Below the pieces are notes generated by a model. It had not been told where the DNA came from and made no database searches. It was given only the letters and a program-made list of their open reading frames with translations. From assembly GCA_031422335.1 (NCBI GenBank), contig JANOQW010000023.1:1-29283 (forward strand): a stretch of 29,283 bases of DNA. Reading direction: 5' to 3'. The DNA comes from Methylotenera_A sp031422335. GTDB lineage: Bacteria > Pseudomonadota > Gammaproteobacteria > Burkholderiales > Methylophilaceae. The position numbers and the translations under genes were made by a program. This document shows positions 1-8,643 of this stretch, piece by piece; position 1 is the first letter of the stretch, and every line of letters begins with the position of its first letter.

Positions 1-118
1 CTCCGACTCCGACTCCGACTCCGACTCCGACTCCGACTCCGACTCCGACTCCGACTCCGACTCCGACTCCGACTCCGACTCCGACTCCGACTCCGACTCC
101 GACTCCGACTCCGACTCC
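1..118 (+). repeat. (CTCCGA)n hexanucleotide tandem repeat, about 19.7 copies
   Basis: Positions 1-114 are 19 uninterrupted identical copies of CTCCGA, followed by a partial copy to 118. The repeat starts at the first base, so it may continue upstream. In the coding frame each unit is CCG ACT (Pro-Thr). Because the unit is six bases, gain or loss of copies would change linker length without breaking the frame. Confidence 0.97.
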
Positions 119-1076
119 CAGTGGTAGCGGCTCCAATATTATACAAGTTGGTCTGCAGCCTGCAGTAGATATTAATAAGGCGATTACATCAGCGGTTGGT
201 TACCCGGATCTCCGAGTTAAACCTACCACACAAGTAGGGGCTACTAACAAAGATGGTGCTTTCAGAATTGTATGTACGCCCAGCCATATGAGCAACGACG
301 ATCCGATTGTGTACCCTAACCAAAAAGGCGCAGCACACCATCACACATTTTTTGGTAATACATCGGTGGATTACAAAAGTAATTTAATGGCATTTTCTAC
401 CACAGGTAATAGTACTTGCAAAGGTGGTATTATGAATCGAAGTGCCTACTGGGTGCCTTCCATGATAGATACAGCAACTAACACGCCTAAAACACCAGAA
501 GTCGCTATTTTTTACTATAAAAATGGACGTGTGCCTGCAGCTTTAGTTCAAGTTCCACCCAAAGGCTTACGGATGATTGCAGGGAACTCAAAAGCGACTT
601 CGGCAGAAACTTCTAGAGCAACTTACACTTGCTTGGCGCCGTCTGGATCTAATCGCGCATTCTACGGCTGGCATAAAACTATTCAAAATTGTCCTGCAGG
701 AGATACTTTGCAAATGGCAGTTGGATTTCCACAATGTTGGGATGGTAAAAATTTAGATTCACCAGATCATCAGAGTCACATGGCATTTACTAGCAAAGCG
801 CTTACCACCGCTAACAAATGTCCAACGACGCACCCTGTACCTTTACCAGAGGTAACGGTGAACTTTAATTATAAAATTACGACAGCCAACCTTGCTAAAA
901 ACTGGCGCCTTGCTAGTGACAATTACGACAGAAGTTTACCAGGTGGCTACTCATCTCACGCAGACTGGGTAAACGGTTGGGATGAAAAATTTATTACTGC
1001 TGTTGTTAAAAACTGTCTCAATAAAAATATAGATTGTTATGCGCATCTGTTAGGTGACGGCAGGATGTTTAACTAA
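1..1076 (+). CDS. DUF1996 domain protein, C-terminal part (5' truncated by window edge)
   Basis: The reading frame is open from position 3 of the window to the TAA at 1074-1076, so the gene starts before the window. The first ~38 codons are a pure Pro-Thr dipeptide repeat, then a short Ser/Gly stretch, then a domain that fits DUF1996: an early Cys followed by 'DPIVYP', a His cluster with 'FFGN' (HHHTFFGN), several spaced Cys residues (STC, YTC, QNC, PQCWDG) and a C-terminal 'HADWVNGWDEKF...NC...DC' segment. DUF1996 proteins are usually secreted, and a Pro/Thr-rich linker typically joins them to another domain; whatever lies N-terminal is outside the window. The even number of Cys suggests disulfides and an extracytoplasmic location, which is inference. 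An internal ATG at 288 could be mistaken for a start, but it lies inside the conserved domain. The catalytic role of the family is unknown to me. Confidence 0.85.
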   Translation, partial: PTPTPTPTPTPTPTPTPTPTPTPTPTPTPTPTPTPTPTPSGSGSNIIQVGLQPAVDINKAITSAVGYPDLRVKPTTQVGATNKDGAFRIVCTPSHMSNDDPIVYPNQKGAAHHHTFFGNTSVDYKSNLMAFSTTGNSTCKGGIMNRSAYWVPSMIDTATNTPKTPEVAIFYYKNGRVPAALVQVPPKGLRMIAGNSKATSAETSRATYTCLAPSGSNRAFYGWHKTIQNCPAGDTLQMAVGFPQCWDGKNLDSPDHQSHMAFTSKALTTANKCPTTHPVPLPEVTVNFNYKITTANLAKNWRLASDNYDRSLPGGYSSHADWVNGWDEKFITAVVKNCLNKNIDCYAHLLGDGRMFN

Positions 1077-1099
1077 AAGATTTATTAGCATAAACAAAT

Positions 1100-1130
1100 A
1101 AAAAAGCCAGATTAATTATCTGGCTTTTTT
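1100..1130. terminator. Bidirectional rho-independent terminator
   Basis: A perfect 7-bp stem (GCCAGAT at 1106-1112, ATCTGGC at 1118-1124) with a 5-base loop is flanked by six A on the left and six T on the right. It can therefore terminate both the plus-strand DUF1996 gene and the minus-strand nuo operon, whose last stop is at 1156. Stem, loop and U-tracts are directly visible. Confidence 0.93.
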
Positions 1131-1155
1131 ATTTGTAACCAGCTGCCAGCTATTA

Positions 1156-2601
1156 TTATAAGCTCATCCCAGTCGCTACTCCACAAATCGCCATCAAGGC
1201 TTGTGGCATCAATCCCAACGCTAATAACGCAATTGCATTTACACTTAACACAAACTTCATATCTATTGGCGCACTAATTATCATACTGTCTAGAGGTGCA
1301 TCAAAATACATCAACTTAACAATGCGCAAATAGTAAAATGCGCCAATGGCCGCCATCAGCACGGCAAACACTACTGCCCACAAAAAGCCTGCCTGCAATG
1401 CGGCTTGCAGCACCGTAAATTTAGCGTAGAAGCCCAGTGTGGGCGGCACACCGGCCATACTAAACATGGTGATTAACATGAGAAAAGCAGCCCATGGGTT
1501 ACGTTGGTTCAGGCCTTTTAAGTCATCTAAATTATCCGCTTCAAATCCTTGTCTTGACAACATTAAAATCATGCCGAAGCCCGCCAAAGTCATCAACACA
1601 TAGGCGCTAATATAAAACATGCTAGAGGTGTAGCCATTTAAACTGCCGCTCATCAGCCCAAACAACAAAAAGCCCACATGCGAGATGGTGGAATATGCCA
1701 ACATGCGCTTTAAGTTAGTTTGCGCAATGGCAGTGATATTGCCAATGGCGATGGATAACACCGCCATAATCAGCAACATATCCTGCCAATCTGCGGTGAG
1801 TGGATGCAAACCTTGCGCCAGCAAGCGAATAGTAATGGCAAATGCGGCAAATTTTGGTACCGAACCTATTAGCAAAGTGATGGCAGTTGGTGCGCCTTGA
1901 TAGACATCGGGCACCCACATTTGAAACGGCACTGCACCAAACTTAAACGCCAAACCCGCCACAATAAACACTAAGCCTAAAATCAATACTGGGTTTTTGG
2001 TGTTACTTTCCTGTAAGGCGCTGCTAATTTCTGCAATATTTAAACTACCTGTCATGCCATAAATCATGCTCATGCCATACAACAGCATGCCCGACGCAAG
2101 CGCACCTAACACAAAATATTTCATGGCAGCTTCGGATGATTGCGCATTATCGCGATCAAGCGCAACTAACGAATATAGGCATAAGGAAAGCAGCTCTAAA
2201 CCCATATAAATCGTCAGCATGCTTTGGCCAGACACCATCACCATCATGCCCAGCACTGCAAACAACACTAGCGCATAATATTCGCCGCGAAACATGCCAC
2301 GCAGCTGCATATATTGCCGCGTATAGACAAACATCACAGCGGTGCCAAGTAATATCATCAGTTTAAGCACATCTGCCAGCGGATCATCTACAAACATGCC
2401 GGTGAAGGCATAGCCGACGGTGGGTGTATGCGTGCTAACAGTGAAGTATGCTGCAACCAATAAAGTGGCCTGCGCCAGCGCATAAACGACGATTCTATTG
2501 CTGGGCTTTAAAAATAAATCAGCCAGCAAAATAAACATAGCCATGCCCAGCAAGGTCAGCTCTGGCAAAACGGTCATTAAATCTGAGTAAATATTGTCCA
2601 T
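1156..2601 (-). CDS. nuoN: NADH-quinone oxidoreductase subunit N
   Basis: Antiporter-like proton-pumping subunit of the complex I membrane arm; about 14 hydrophobic segments and 481 residues, the usual size. Conserved features are the membrane Glu in 'YMGLELLSLCLYS', the 'KFGAVPFQMWVPDVYQGAP' Lys/Pro helix and 'YSTISHVGF'. I chose the ATG at 2599-2601, which sits one base after the nuoM stop and has an AGGG ribosome-binding site about 8 bases upstream. A GTG five codons earlier (2614-2616) is also open but overlaps nuoM and would place that AGGG inside the gene. It is the last gene of the operon, followed by the shared terminator. Confidence 0.97.
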   Translation of the reverse strand: MDNIYSDLMTVLPELTLLGMAMFILLADLFLKPSNRIVVYALAQATLLVAAYFTVSTHTPTVGYAFTGMFVDDPLADVLKLMILLGTAVMFVYTRQYMQLRGMFRGEYYALVLFAVLGMMVMVSGQSMLTIYMGLELLSLCLYSLVALDRDNAQSSEAAMKYFVLGALASGMLLYGMSMIYGMTGSLNIAEISSALQESNTKNPVLILGLVFIVAGLAFKFGAVPFQMWVPDVYQGAPTAITLLIGSVPKFAAFAITIRLLAQGLHPLTADWQDMLLIMAVLSIAIGNITAIAQTNLKRMLAYSTISHVGFLLFGLMSGSLNGYTSSMFYISAYVLMTLAGFGMILMLSRQGFEADNLDDLKGLNQRNPWAAFLMLITMFSMAGVPPTLGFYAKFTVLQAALQAGFLWAVVFAVLMAAIGAFYYLRIVKLMYFDAPLDSMIISAPIDMKFVLSVNAIALLALGLMPQALMAICGVATGMSL

Positions 2602-2602
2602 C

Positions 2603-4114
2603 TTATAGCCCTGCACCCAATACTGGTAATTTGCTCACCGCCATGTGGCTCAGCCACTGCGCTGCGCTGACATGGGTAAAGTTGGTAATAATTTTTGGAT
2701 AAACGCCTAAGCCAATCACCATCACAGCCAGAATGGCCAAAATCAAAAATTCGCGGCGATTTAAGTCTTTCAGCTCTGTTACGTTTATGTTGGCAACGTC
2801 ACCATAAAACACGCGCTTTATCATCCACAGCGTATAAGCCGCGCCAAATATCAGCGTGGTTGCAGCCAAAAATGCCACCCAAAAGTTGAATTTAACCGCG
2901 GCCAAGATCACCATAAACTCGCCCACAAAGCCCGATGTGCCTGGTAGCCCACTATTGGCCATAGCAAACAGCACTGCAAATGCAGTAAACATTGGCATGG
3001 TGTTGACCACGCCGCCGTAATCGGCAATGTTACGGCTGTGCATGCGATCGTACAGCACGCCCACGCACAAGAACATGGCAGCAGAAATAAAGCCATGTGA
3101 AATCATTTGTACAATGGCACCTTCTAGCCCCAGCTGACTGAAGATAAAAAAGCCTAAAGTAACAAAACCCATGTGCGAGATTGAAGAATAAGCAATGAGC
3201 TTTTTCATGTCTTTTTGTACCAGTGCCACCAAAGCAATATAGACGATGGCAATTAAGGATAAAGTAATCATAAAGCCCGATAAATAATGTGCGGCATCGG
3301 GTGCAATCGGCATGGCGAAGCGCAAAAAGCTATAACCGCCCAGCTTGAGCATAATCGCCGCCAGCACCACAGAACCGCCTGTCGGTGCTTCCACGTGCGC
3401 ATCGGGCAACCAAGTGTGCACTGGCCACATCGGGATTTTAACGGCGAATGCCATAAAGAACGCTAAGAAAATAAGTATTTGGGTATTTAGCGGCAGCGGC
3501 AATTTATAGTAATCCAAAATCGCAAAACTACCTGTTTGGTGATATAAATAGATAAATGCGACCAGCATCAACAAAGAACCGAGCAGCGTGTACAAGAAAA
3601 ACTTAATCGTCGCATAGACACGATTTTCACCGCCCCAAATGCCGATGACCAAAAACATGGGAATGAGCATGGCCTCCCAAAACACGTAGTAGAGCAAGCC
3701 ATCGAGCGCACTAAATACGCCTATCATTAAGCCGCTCATTATCAAAAATGCCGCTATATATTGTGCGATATTTTTGGTAATCACTTCCCAAGCGGCTATC
3801 ACCACTATCACCGTGGTAAAGCTGGTCAGTAATATCAACGGTGCAGCAATGCCATCTACACCAAGGTGGTAATTGACATTAAAAGCTGGAATCCAAGCTG
3901 CCATTTCTTGAAACTGAAAAGCGCCTTGAGAAAAATCGTAATTAAAATACAGTGGTAGTGTGGCAATAAAAGCTAATGCACTACCCGCCAAACCCAACCA
4001 GCGCGTAAAGCTAGGCTTGTTGTCGCTGCCTAGCAATAACACCACAATACCCGCCAATATTGGCAACCAAATAGAAACACTTAGAACATGGCTTGAAAAA
4101 TAGTTAGCTAACAT
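2603..4114 (-). CDS. nuoM: NADH-quinone oxidoreductase subunit M
   Basis: Second antiporter-like subunit of the membrane arm, 503 residues, multi-spanning throughout. The conserved pumping residues are in place: the Glu of 'FWEAMLIPMF' and the Lys of 'KIPMWPVHTWLPDAHVEAPT', followed by 'KLIAYSSISHMGFV'. It starts with ATG immediately after the nuoL stop (adjacent, no gap) and ends one base before the nuoN start, so the three large pump subunits are probably translationally coupled. No anomaly seen. Confidence 0.98.
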   Translation of the reverse strand: MLANYFSSHVLSVSIWLPILAGIVVLLLGSDNKPSFTRWLGLAGSALAFIATLPLYFNYDFSQGAFQFQEMAAWIPAFNVNYHLGVDGIAAPLILLTSFTTVIVVIAAWEVITKNIAQYIAAFLIMSGLMIGVFSALDGLLYYVFWEAMLIPMFLVIGIWGGENRVYATIKFFLYTLLGSLLMLVAFIYLYHQTGSFAILDYYKLPLPLNTQILIFLAFFMAFAVKIPMWPVHTWLPDAHVEAPTGGSVVLAAIMLKLGGYSFLRFAMPIAPDAAHYLSGFMITLSLIAIVYIALVALVQKDMKKLIAYSSISHMGFVTLGFFIFSQLGLEGAIVQMISHGFISAAMFLCVGVLYDRMHSRNIADYGGVVNTMPMFTAFAVLFAMANSGLPGTSGFVGEFMVILAAVKFNFWVAFLAATTLIFGAAYTLWMIKRVFYGDVANINVTELKDLNRREFLILAILAVMVIGLGVYPKIITNFTHVSAAQWLSHMAVSKLPVLGAGL

Positions 4115-6148
4115 TTAATTGATTTTGACAAAGAAGGTGAGAAACAAAAATACGCCAATAATCATGGCGAACGCGTAGTGATAAATAAGGCCAGATTGTA
4201 AATGCCGCACTTTTTGTGAAACACGACCAATCAATCTAGCCAAGCCATTCACCAAAGCACCATCAATCATTTGCACATCGCCAATCTTCCAAAGCTTATC
4301 GCCAATCAATCGCGCGCCGCCTGCAAATACACGCTCATTAAAGCTATCAAAGCCATATTTATTGGCTAAAATATTGTAAATACCACTAAACTTTTGCTGA
4401 ATACCGGCAGGAATATCTGGCCGTTTGGTATAAAAAACCCATGCTAGGCCTACACCTAAAGCCGCCAATAAAAACGGTAGCGTTAAAAAGCCATGTAGCG
4501 CCATGCCAGCAGGGCTATGTAATTTCTCGGCATAATGCTGTGCTAAGTGCGCCATGGCTGGGTGGCTCGCACTATCAACCACAATGGCGCCACTAAAAAA
4601 GTGACCATACAACATTGATTCAATGCACAAATAGCCAATGAATACAGAAGGAATCGCCAATAAAATAAGTGGCAGTTTTACGACCCAACCTGGCTCGTGC
4701 GGATTATCGGCTGGGCTTAAACCATGAGCGGCTAAGCCATGATGTTCATCACCATGTGATTCACGCGCAATGTGTAACTTTTCGCGCCATTTTTCTTTGC
4801 CATGAAACACCAAAAAGTACATTCTAAACGAGTAAAATGCAGTCACAAACACGCCCGCTAGCACCGCAAAATAAGCAAAGTTGCTGCCAGTAATATGGGA
4901 AAATTTTACCGCCTCTATAATACTGTCTTTTGAATAAAAACCCGCGAAGAACGGCGTGCCTATTAGCGCCAGCGAGCCAACTAATGAGGTTATCCAAGTC
5001 ACGGGCATATACTTTTTCAAGTTGCCCATATTGCGAATATCTTGATCGTGGTGCATACCCATAATGACTGCACCAGCGCCCAAGAATAATAAGGCTTTAA
5101 AAAACGCATGCGTCATCAAATGGAATATTGCGACCGAATAGGCTGAGGCGCCTAGTGCCACTGTCATATAGCCAAGTTGCGACAAAGTTGAGTAAGCCAC
5201 CACACGCTTAATATCGTTTTGAATAATACCCAGAAAACCCATAAACAGTGCGGTAATGGCGCCAATAATCATCACAAAAGATAGCGCAGTGGTAGAAAGC
5301 TCGAACAATGGCGACATACGCGCCACCATAAAAATACCTGCGGTGACCATGGTAGCGGCGTGAATGAGGGCAGAAATTGGCGTTGGACCTTCCATAGAAT
5401 CTGGCAACCACACGTGTAACGGCACTTGCGCTGATTTACCCATGGCACCAATAAATAACAAAATACAGGTCACTGTCATCAGCGACCAAGTGTTATTTGG
5501 CATTATACTCACTTGCATGGTAGCCAATTTAGGCGCAGCTTGAAACACGCTGGCATAATCTAAACTACCCGTGTAAAACAGCACCATGCCGATGCCAAGT
5601 AAAAAACCGAAATCGCCAACACGGTTGACTAAGAAGGCTTTTAAGTTTGCGTATATCGCAGTCGGTCGCGTGTACCAAAAACCAATCAGCAAATAAGAAA
5701 CGACGCCAACTGCCTCCCAGCCAAAAAATAGCTGCATAAAATTGTTCGACATCACCAACATCAACATGGCAAAAGTAAACAGTGAGATATAGCTGAAAAA
5801 GCGCGCGTAGCCTGGGTCTTCGTGCATATAACCAATAGTATAAATATGTACCATTAGTGACACAAAGGTGACCACCACCATCATCATGGCGGTGAGGTTA
5901 TCGATTAAGAAACCGACGCTAAAATTAATATCCCCTGATTGCAGCCAAGTATATAAATTGTAATTGGCATAGTAGCCATTCATCGTGGCATTGAGCACCA
6001 TAGCGGACATGATAAACGCTGCGCCAACCGCAAAAATGGTGATAATATGCGCAGCCGCGCGTGGTAATTGCTTGCCGAATAAGCCAACAACGATTGCCGC
6101 GATCAGCGGCAGCAATACTATCCATAAATTAATTTGCGGCATTGTCAT
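4115..6148 (-). CDS. nuoL: NADH-quinone oxidoreductase subunit L
   Basis: Distal antiporter-like subunit of complex I, 677 residues. It carries 'FFGWEAVGVVSYLLIGFWY' (conserved membrane Glu), 'KSAQVPLHVWLPDSMEGPTPISALIHAATMV' spread over two helices, and 'AYSTLSQLGYM'. A His-rich hydrophilic loop follows around residues 450-480. The long C-terminal part, ending in a final hydrophobic segment, fits the lateral amphipathic helix and last membrane segment typical of NuoL. The start is ATG at 6148 (MTMPQ; a second ATG lies two codons on). The 28-base gap to nuoK is the largest inside the operon and contains a small hairpin; the ribosome-binding site is weak (AAAGG about 17 bases upstream). Confidence 0.98.
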   Translation of the reverse strand: MTMPQINLWIVLLPLIAAIVVGLFGKQLPRAAAHIITIFAVGAAFIMSAMVLNATMNGYYANYNLYTWLQSGDINFSVGFLIDNLTAMMMVVVTFVSLMVHIYTIGYMHEDPGYARFFSYISLFTFAMLMLVMSNNFMQLFFGWEAVGVVSYLLIGFWYTRPTAIYANLKAFLVNRVGDFGFLLGIGMVLFYTGSLDYASVFQAAPKLATMQVSIMPNNTWSLMTVTCILLFIGAMGKSAQVPLHVWLPDSMEGPTPISALIHAATMVTAGIFMVARMSPLFELSTTALSFVMIIGAITALFMGFLGIIQNDIKRVVAYSTLSQLGYMTVALGASAYSVAIFHLMTHAFFKALLFLGAGAVIMGMHHDQDIRNMGNLKKYMPVTWITSLVGSLALIGTPFFAGFYSKDSIIEAVKFSHITGSNFAYFAVLAGVFVTAFYSFRMYFLVFHGKEKWREKLHIARESHGDEHHGLAAHGLSPADNPHEPGWVVKLPLILLAIPSVFIGYLCIESMLYGHFFSGAIVVDSASHPAMAHLAQHYAEKLHSPAGMALHGFLTLPFLLAALGVGLAWVFYTKRPDIPAGIQQKFSGIYNILANKYGFDSFNERVFAGGARLIGDKLWKIGDVQMIDGALVNGLARLIGRVSQKVRHLQSGLIYHYAFAMIIGVFLFLTFFVKIN

Positions 6149-6164
6149 TTTAATTATTATTTAA

Positions 6165-6187
6165 CCTTTAAGGCTATCAGCCTTTTA
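6165..6187 (-). other. Small hairpin at the nuoK/nuoL junction
   Basis: AAGGC (6170-6174) and GCCTT (6180-6184) form a 5-bp stem around a 5-base loop that includes the nuoK stop codon; outer AAA/TTT bases could extend it across a small bulge. There is no T-run, so it is not a standard terminator. Its role, if any (mRNA processing or stability, attenuation), is inference. Confidence 0.45.
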
Positions 6188-6482
6188 AACTGTCCAAGTC
6201 GTCCACATTGATGGTGCGTAAATTACGAAATAGCACCACCAATATCGCCAAGCCAATAGCAGACTCGGCTGCTGCCACGGTGAGGATGAAGAACACGAAC
6301 ACTTGACCCGCAATGTCGTTTAAGTAATGCGAAAAAGCAATAAAATTCAAATTCACCGCCAATAACATCAACTCGATGCACATTAGCAAAATAATCACAT
6401 TTTTGCGATTTAAAAAGATACCGATGACGCTGATGACAAACAGCAGTGCACCTAAAACGAGATAATGTGACAATCCTACCAT
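6177..6482 (-). CDS. nuoK: NADH-quinone oxidoreductase subunit K
   Basis: Small membrane-arm subunit (MrpC/ND4L type), 101 residues and three transmembrane helices, the family norm. Two conserved membrane glutamates needed for proton translocation are present, in 'CIELMLLAVNLN' and 'AAAESAIGLAI'. The start ATG overlaps the nuoJ stop by one base (TAATG arrangement), which indicates translational coupling. It ends with TGA, followed by the hairpin and the short gap before nuoL. Confidence 0.98.
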   Translation of the reverse strand: MVGLSHYLVLGALLFVISVIGIFLNRKNVIILLMCIELMLLAVNLNFIAFSHYLNDIAGQVFVFFILTVAAAESAIGLAILVVLFRNLRTINVDDLDSLKG

Positions 6483-7120
6483 TACTTTTTACCCTCATTA
6501 TCAGATGGCTCTGCAGACCGCGTGGATATTGGCTCTGCAGCCATCTTAATAATACGTAAACGATCGGCTTTTTTCACTAACACTTGATCTGCCGCGTTCA
6601 TCGACTTGCTTTCTTTGCGGTCGCGTAGCGTTAACACAATGGCTGCAATAATCGCCACCAGCAGCACGACTGAGGCTAGCTCAAACGGCAGCAAATAATC
6701 GCTATATAGCACACGCCCAAGCTCGGCGGTGTTGCTGTAATCAGCGGGTTTACTGGTAACTTTTGCTTGTATATAAAACTTGCCTCCAAGCACCATCACC
6801 ATTTCCACCGCCATCAGCAGGCCAATAATGCCCGCCATCGGCAGGTAATCCCAAAAGCCTTCGCGCAACTTATCCAAGTTAATGTCTAACATCATCACCA
6901 CAAACAAAAACAGTACCATCACCGCACCCACATACACCAATACTAAGGTAATCGCCAAAAACTCTGCCTGTAACAACAGCCAAATACCCGCTGCGGTAAA
7001 AAATGCCAATACCAAATGCAGCGCCGCTACTACGGGGTTGCGTGTAGTAATCACGCGGATTGCCGCAAATAGCAAAATAGCGGCAAATGTGTAAAAAACG
7101 ATGTCGGTAAACGCTATCAT
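6482..7120 (-). CDS. nuoJ: NADH-quinone oxidoreductase subunit J
   Basis: Membrane-arm subunit (ND6 type), 212 residues with five hydrophobic segments; it contains the conserved 'LVYVGAVMVLFLFVVMMLD' helix with the pi-bulge Tyr. After the last membrane helix there is a hydrophilic C-terminal tail of about 45 residues rich in Lys, Arg and Ser, as often found in proteobacterial NuoJ. The start ATG overlaps the nuoI stop by one base, and its stop overlaps nuoK. Confidence 0.97.
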   Translation of the reverse strand: MIAFTDIVFYTFAAILLFAAIRVITTRNPVVAALHLVLAFFTAAGIWLLLQAEFLAITLVLVYVGAVMVLFLFVVMMLDINLDKLREGFWDYLPMAGIIGLLMAVEMVMVLGGKFYIQAKVTSKPADYSNTAELGRVLYSDYLLPFELASVVLLVAIIAAIVLTLRDRKESKSMNAADQVLVKKADRLRIIKMAAEPISTRSAEPSDNEGKK

Positions 7121-7611
7121 TATCGGTAAGCCTTGTCTTGTTCGCGGTCAGCCGCAATTTGTTTCTCGTGCTTATCGCCCACCGCCAACAACATGTCTTT
7201 GGTATAAAGCAAATCACCGCGTTGCTCGCCGTGATAGTCAAACACACGCGTCTCCACGATAGAATCTACTGGGCATGATTCTTCACATAAGCCGCAAAAT
7301 ATGCATTTGGTTAAATCAATGTCATACCGCGTGGTACGGCGCGTATTATCTTCGCGTTGTTCCGATTCAATGGTAATCGCCATTGCTGGGCAAACGGCTT
7401 CACATAACTTGCAGGCAATGCAGCGTTCTTCACCATTGGGGTAGCGGCGCAGTGCATGCAAGCCGCGAAAACGTGGCGATTGCGGCGTACGCTCTTCAGG
7501 ATATTGAATGGTAATTTTGCGCGCAAAGAAGTAACGGCCAGTCAGCGCCATGCCTTTTAGCAGCTCCCACAACATCAGACTTGATAGTGTATTTTTAATG
7601 GCTTTTATCAT
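7120..7611 (-). CDS. nuoI: NADH-quinone oxidoreductase subunit I (two 4Fe-4S clusters)
   Basis: Ferredoxin-like subunit that passes electrons to NuoB; 163 residues. Two complete cluster motifs are visible: 'CIACKLCEAVCP' and 'CIFCGLCEESCP', giving clusters N6a and N6b. The N-terminus (first ~28 residues) is an amphipathic helix that in the family lies on the membrane next to NuoH. It follows nuoH after a 3-base gap and overlaps nuoJ by one base. Confidence 0.98.
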   Translation of the reverse strand: MIKAIKNTLSSLMLWELLKGMALTGRYFFARKITIQYPEERTPQSPRFRGLHALRRYPNGEERCIACKLCEAVCPAMAITIESEQREDNTRRTTRYDIDLTKCIFCGLCEESCPVDSIVETRVFDYHGEQRGDLLYTKDMLLAVGDKHEKQIAADREQDKAYR

Positions 7612-7614
7612 AAC

Positions 7615-8643
7615 TTAATGGAACAAATATCCCCATTGGGTTTGCATCATCGCACCAACAAATATAATCCACACTAGCGTAATTGGGATAAAGATTTTCC
7701 AGCCCAAGCGCATAATTTGGTCATACCTGTATCTTGGAAAGGTCGCGCGAAACCACAAAAAGAAGAATACCAAAAAGCACATTTTGCCTAAAAACCAAAA
7801 AATACTGTCGGGTAAAAATGGCACAGGCGATAGCCAACCACCCAAGAACATGGTGGCTGCTAATGCGCAAACTAACCAGATATTCGCGTACTCGGCCAAG
7901 AAAAATATCGCAAACGCCATGCCAGAATATTCCACATGAAAGCCTGCGACAATTTCCGATTCGCCTTCGGCCACATCGAATGGCGCACGATTAGTCTCGG
8001 CCACAGCACTAATAAAATACACAATAAACAGCGGAAACAATGGAATGAAATACCAATGCCAAAAACCGCCGCTCTGACCCATAACAATTTTGCCAAGATT
8101 TAATGAATTCGCGCACATCAGCACGCCAACTAGCGCAAAACCCATGGCAATTTCGTAAGATACAATCTGCGCAGCCGAGCGCAAACTGCCTAAGAACGCA
8201 TACTTAGAATTACTCGCCCAGCCCGCAATAATGACGCCATACACCGCCACCGAAGTCATCGCTAAAATATACAAAAGCCCCGCATCGATATCCGCTAGCA
8301 CCTTTGTACCATCAAACGGAATCACCGCCCACGCCGCAAATGCCGGCGCAATGGCCAATATGGGGCCAATTAAAAATAGCGCCTTGCTTGACGCGCTAGG
8401 AATAATAATTTCTTTAAATAATAACTTTAAACCATCGGCAATGGGTTGCAATAAACCAAAATAACCAACGCGGTTTGGCCCAATACGCACCTGCATAAAG
8501 CCAATCACCTTGCGCTCTGCCAATGTTAAATAGGCAATGGCAATCATCAGTGGCAACACAATCGCAATAATTTTAATTAACGTCCAGCTCGTCAGCTCCA
8601 CTGCTGGCCACCAACCACCAAAAAGGTCTGCAAGCCATTGCAT
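7615..8643 (-). CDS. nuoH: NADH-quinone oxidoreductase subunit H
   Basis: Membrane subunit forming the quinone chamber and the entry to the proton path; 342 residues and about eight membrane helices. Diagnostic stretches are 'ERKVIGFMQVRIGPNRVG' near the N-terminus and 'AETNRAPFDVAEGESEIV' in the middle, both carrying the conserved Glu/Arg residues of the family. The ATG overlaps the nuoG stop by one base. Confidence 0.98.
   Translation of the reverse strand: MQWLADLFGGWWPAVELTSWTLIKIIAIVLPLMIAIAYLTLAERKVIGFMQVRIGPNRVGYFGLLQPIADGLKLLFKEIIIPSASSKALFLIGPILAIAPAFAAWAVIPFDGTKVLADIDAGLLYILAMTSVAVYGVIIAGWASNSKYAFLGSLRSAAQIVSYEIAMGFALVGVLMCANSLNLGKIVMGQSGGFWHWYFIPLFPLFIVYFISAVAETNRAPFDVAEGESEIVAGFHVEYSGMAFAIFFLAEYANIWLVCALAATMFLGGWLSPVPFLPDSIFWFLGKMCFLVFFFLWFRATFPRYRYDQIMRLGWKIFIPITLVWIIFVGAMMQTQWGYLFH

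Noticed and set aside
1..118. Repeat array considered as CRISPR or satellite
   Set aside because: Units are six bases with no spacers and they continue an open reading frame as Pro-Thr codons.
2602..2616. Longer nuoN from a GTG at 2614-2616
   Set aside because: Overlaps nuoM and would use up the AGGG site that correctly serves the ATG at 2601.
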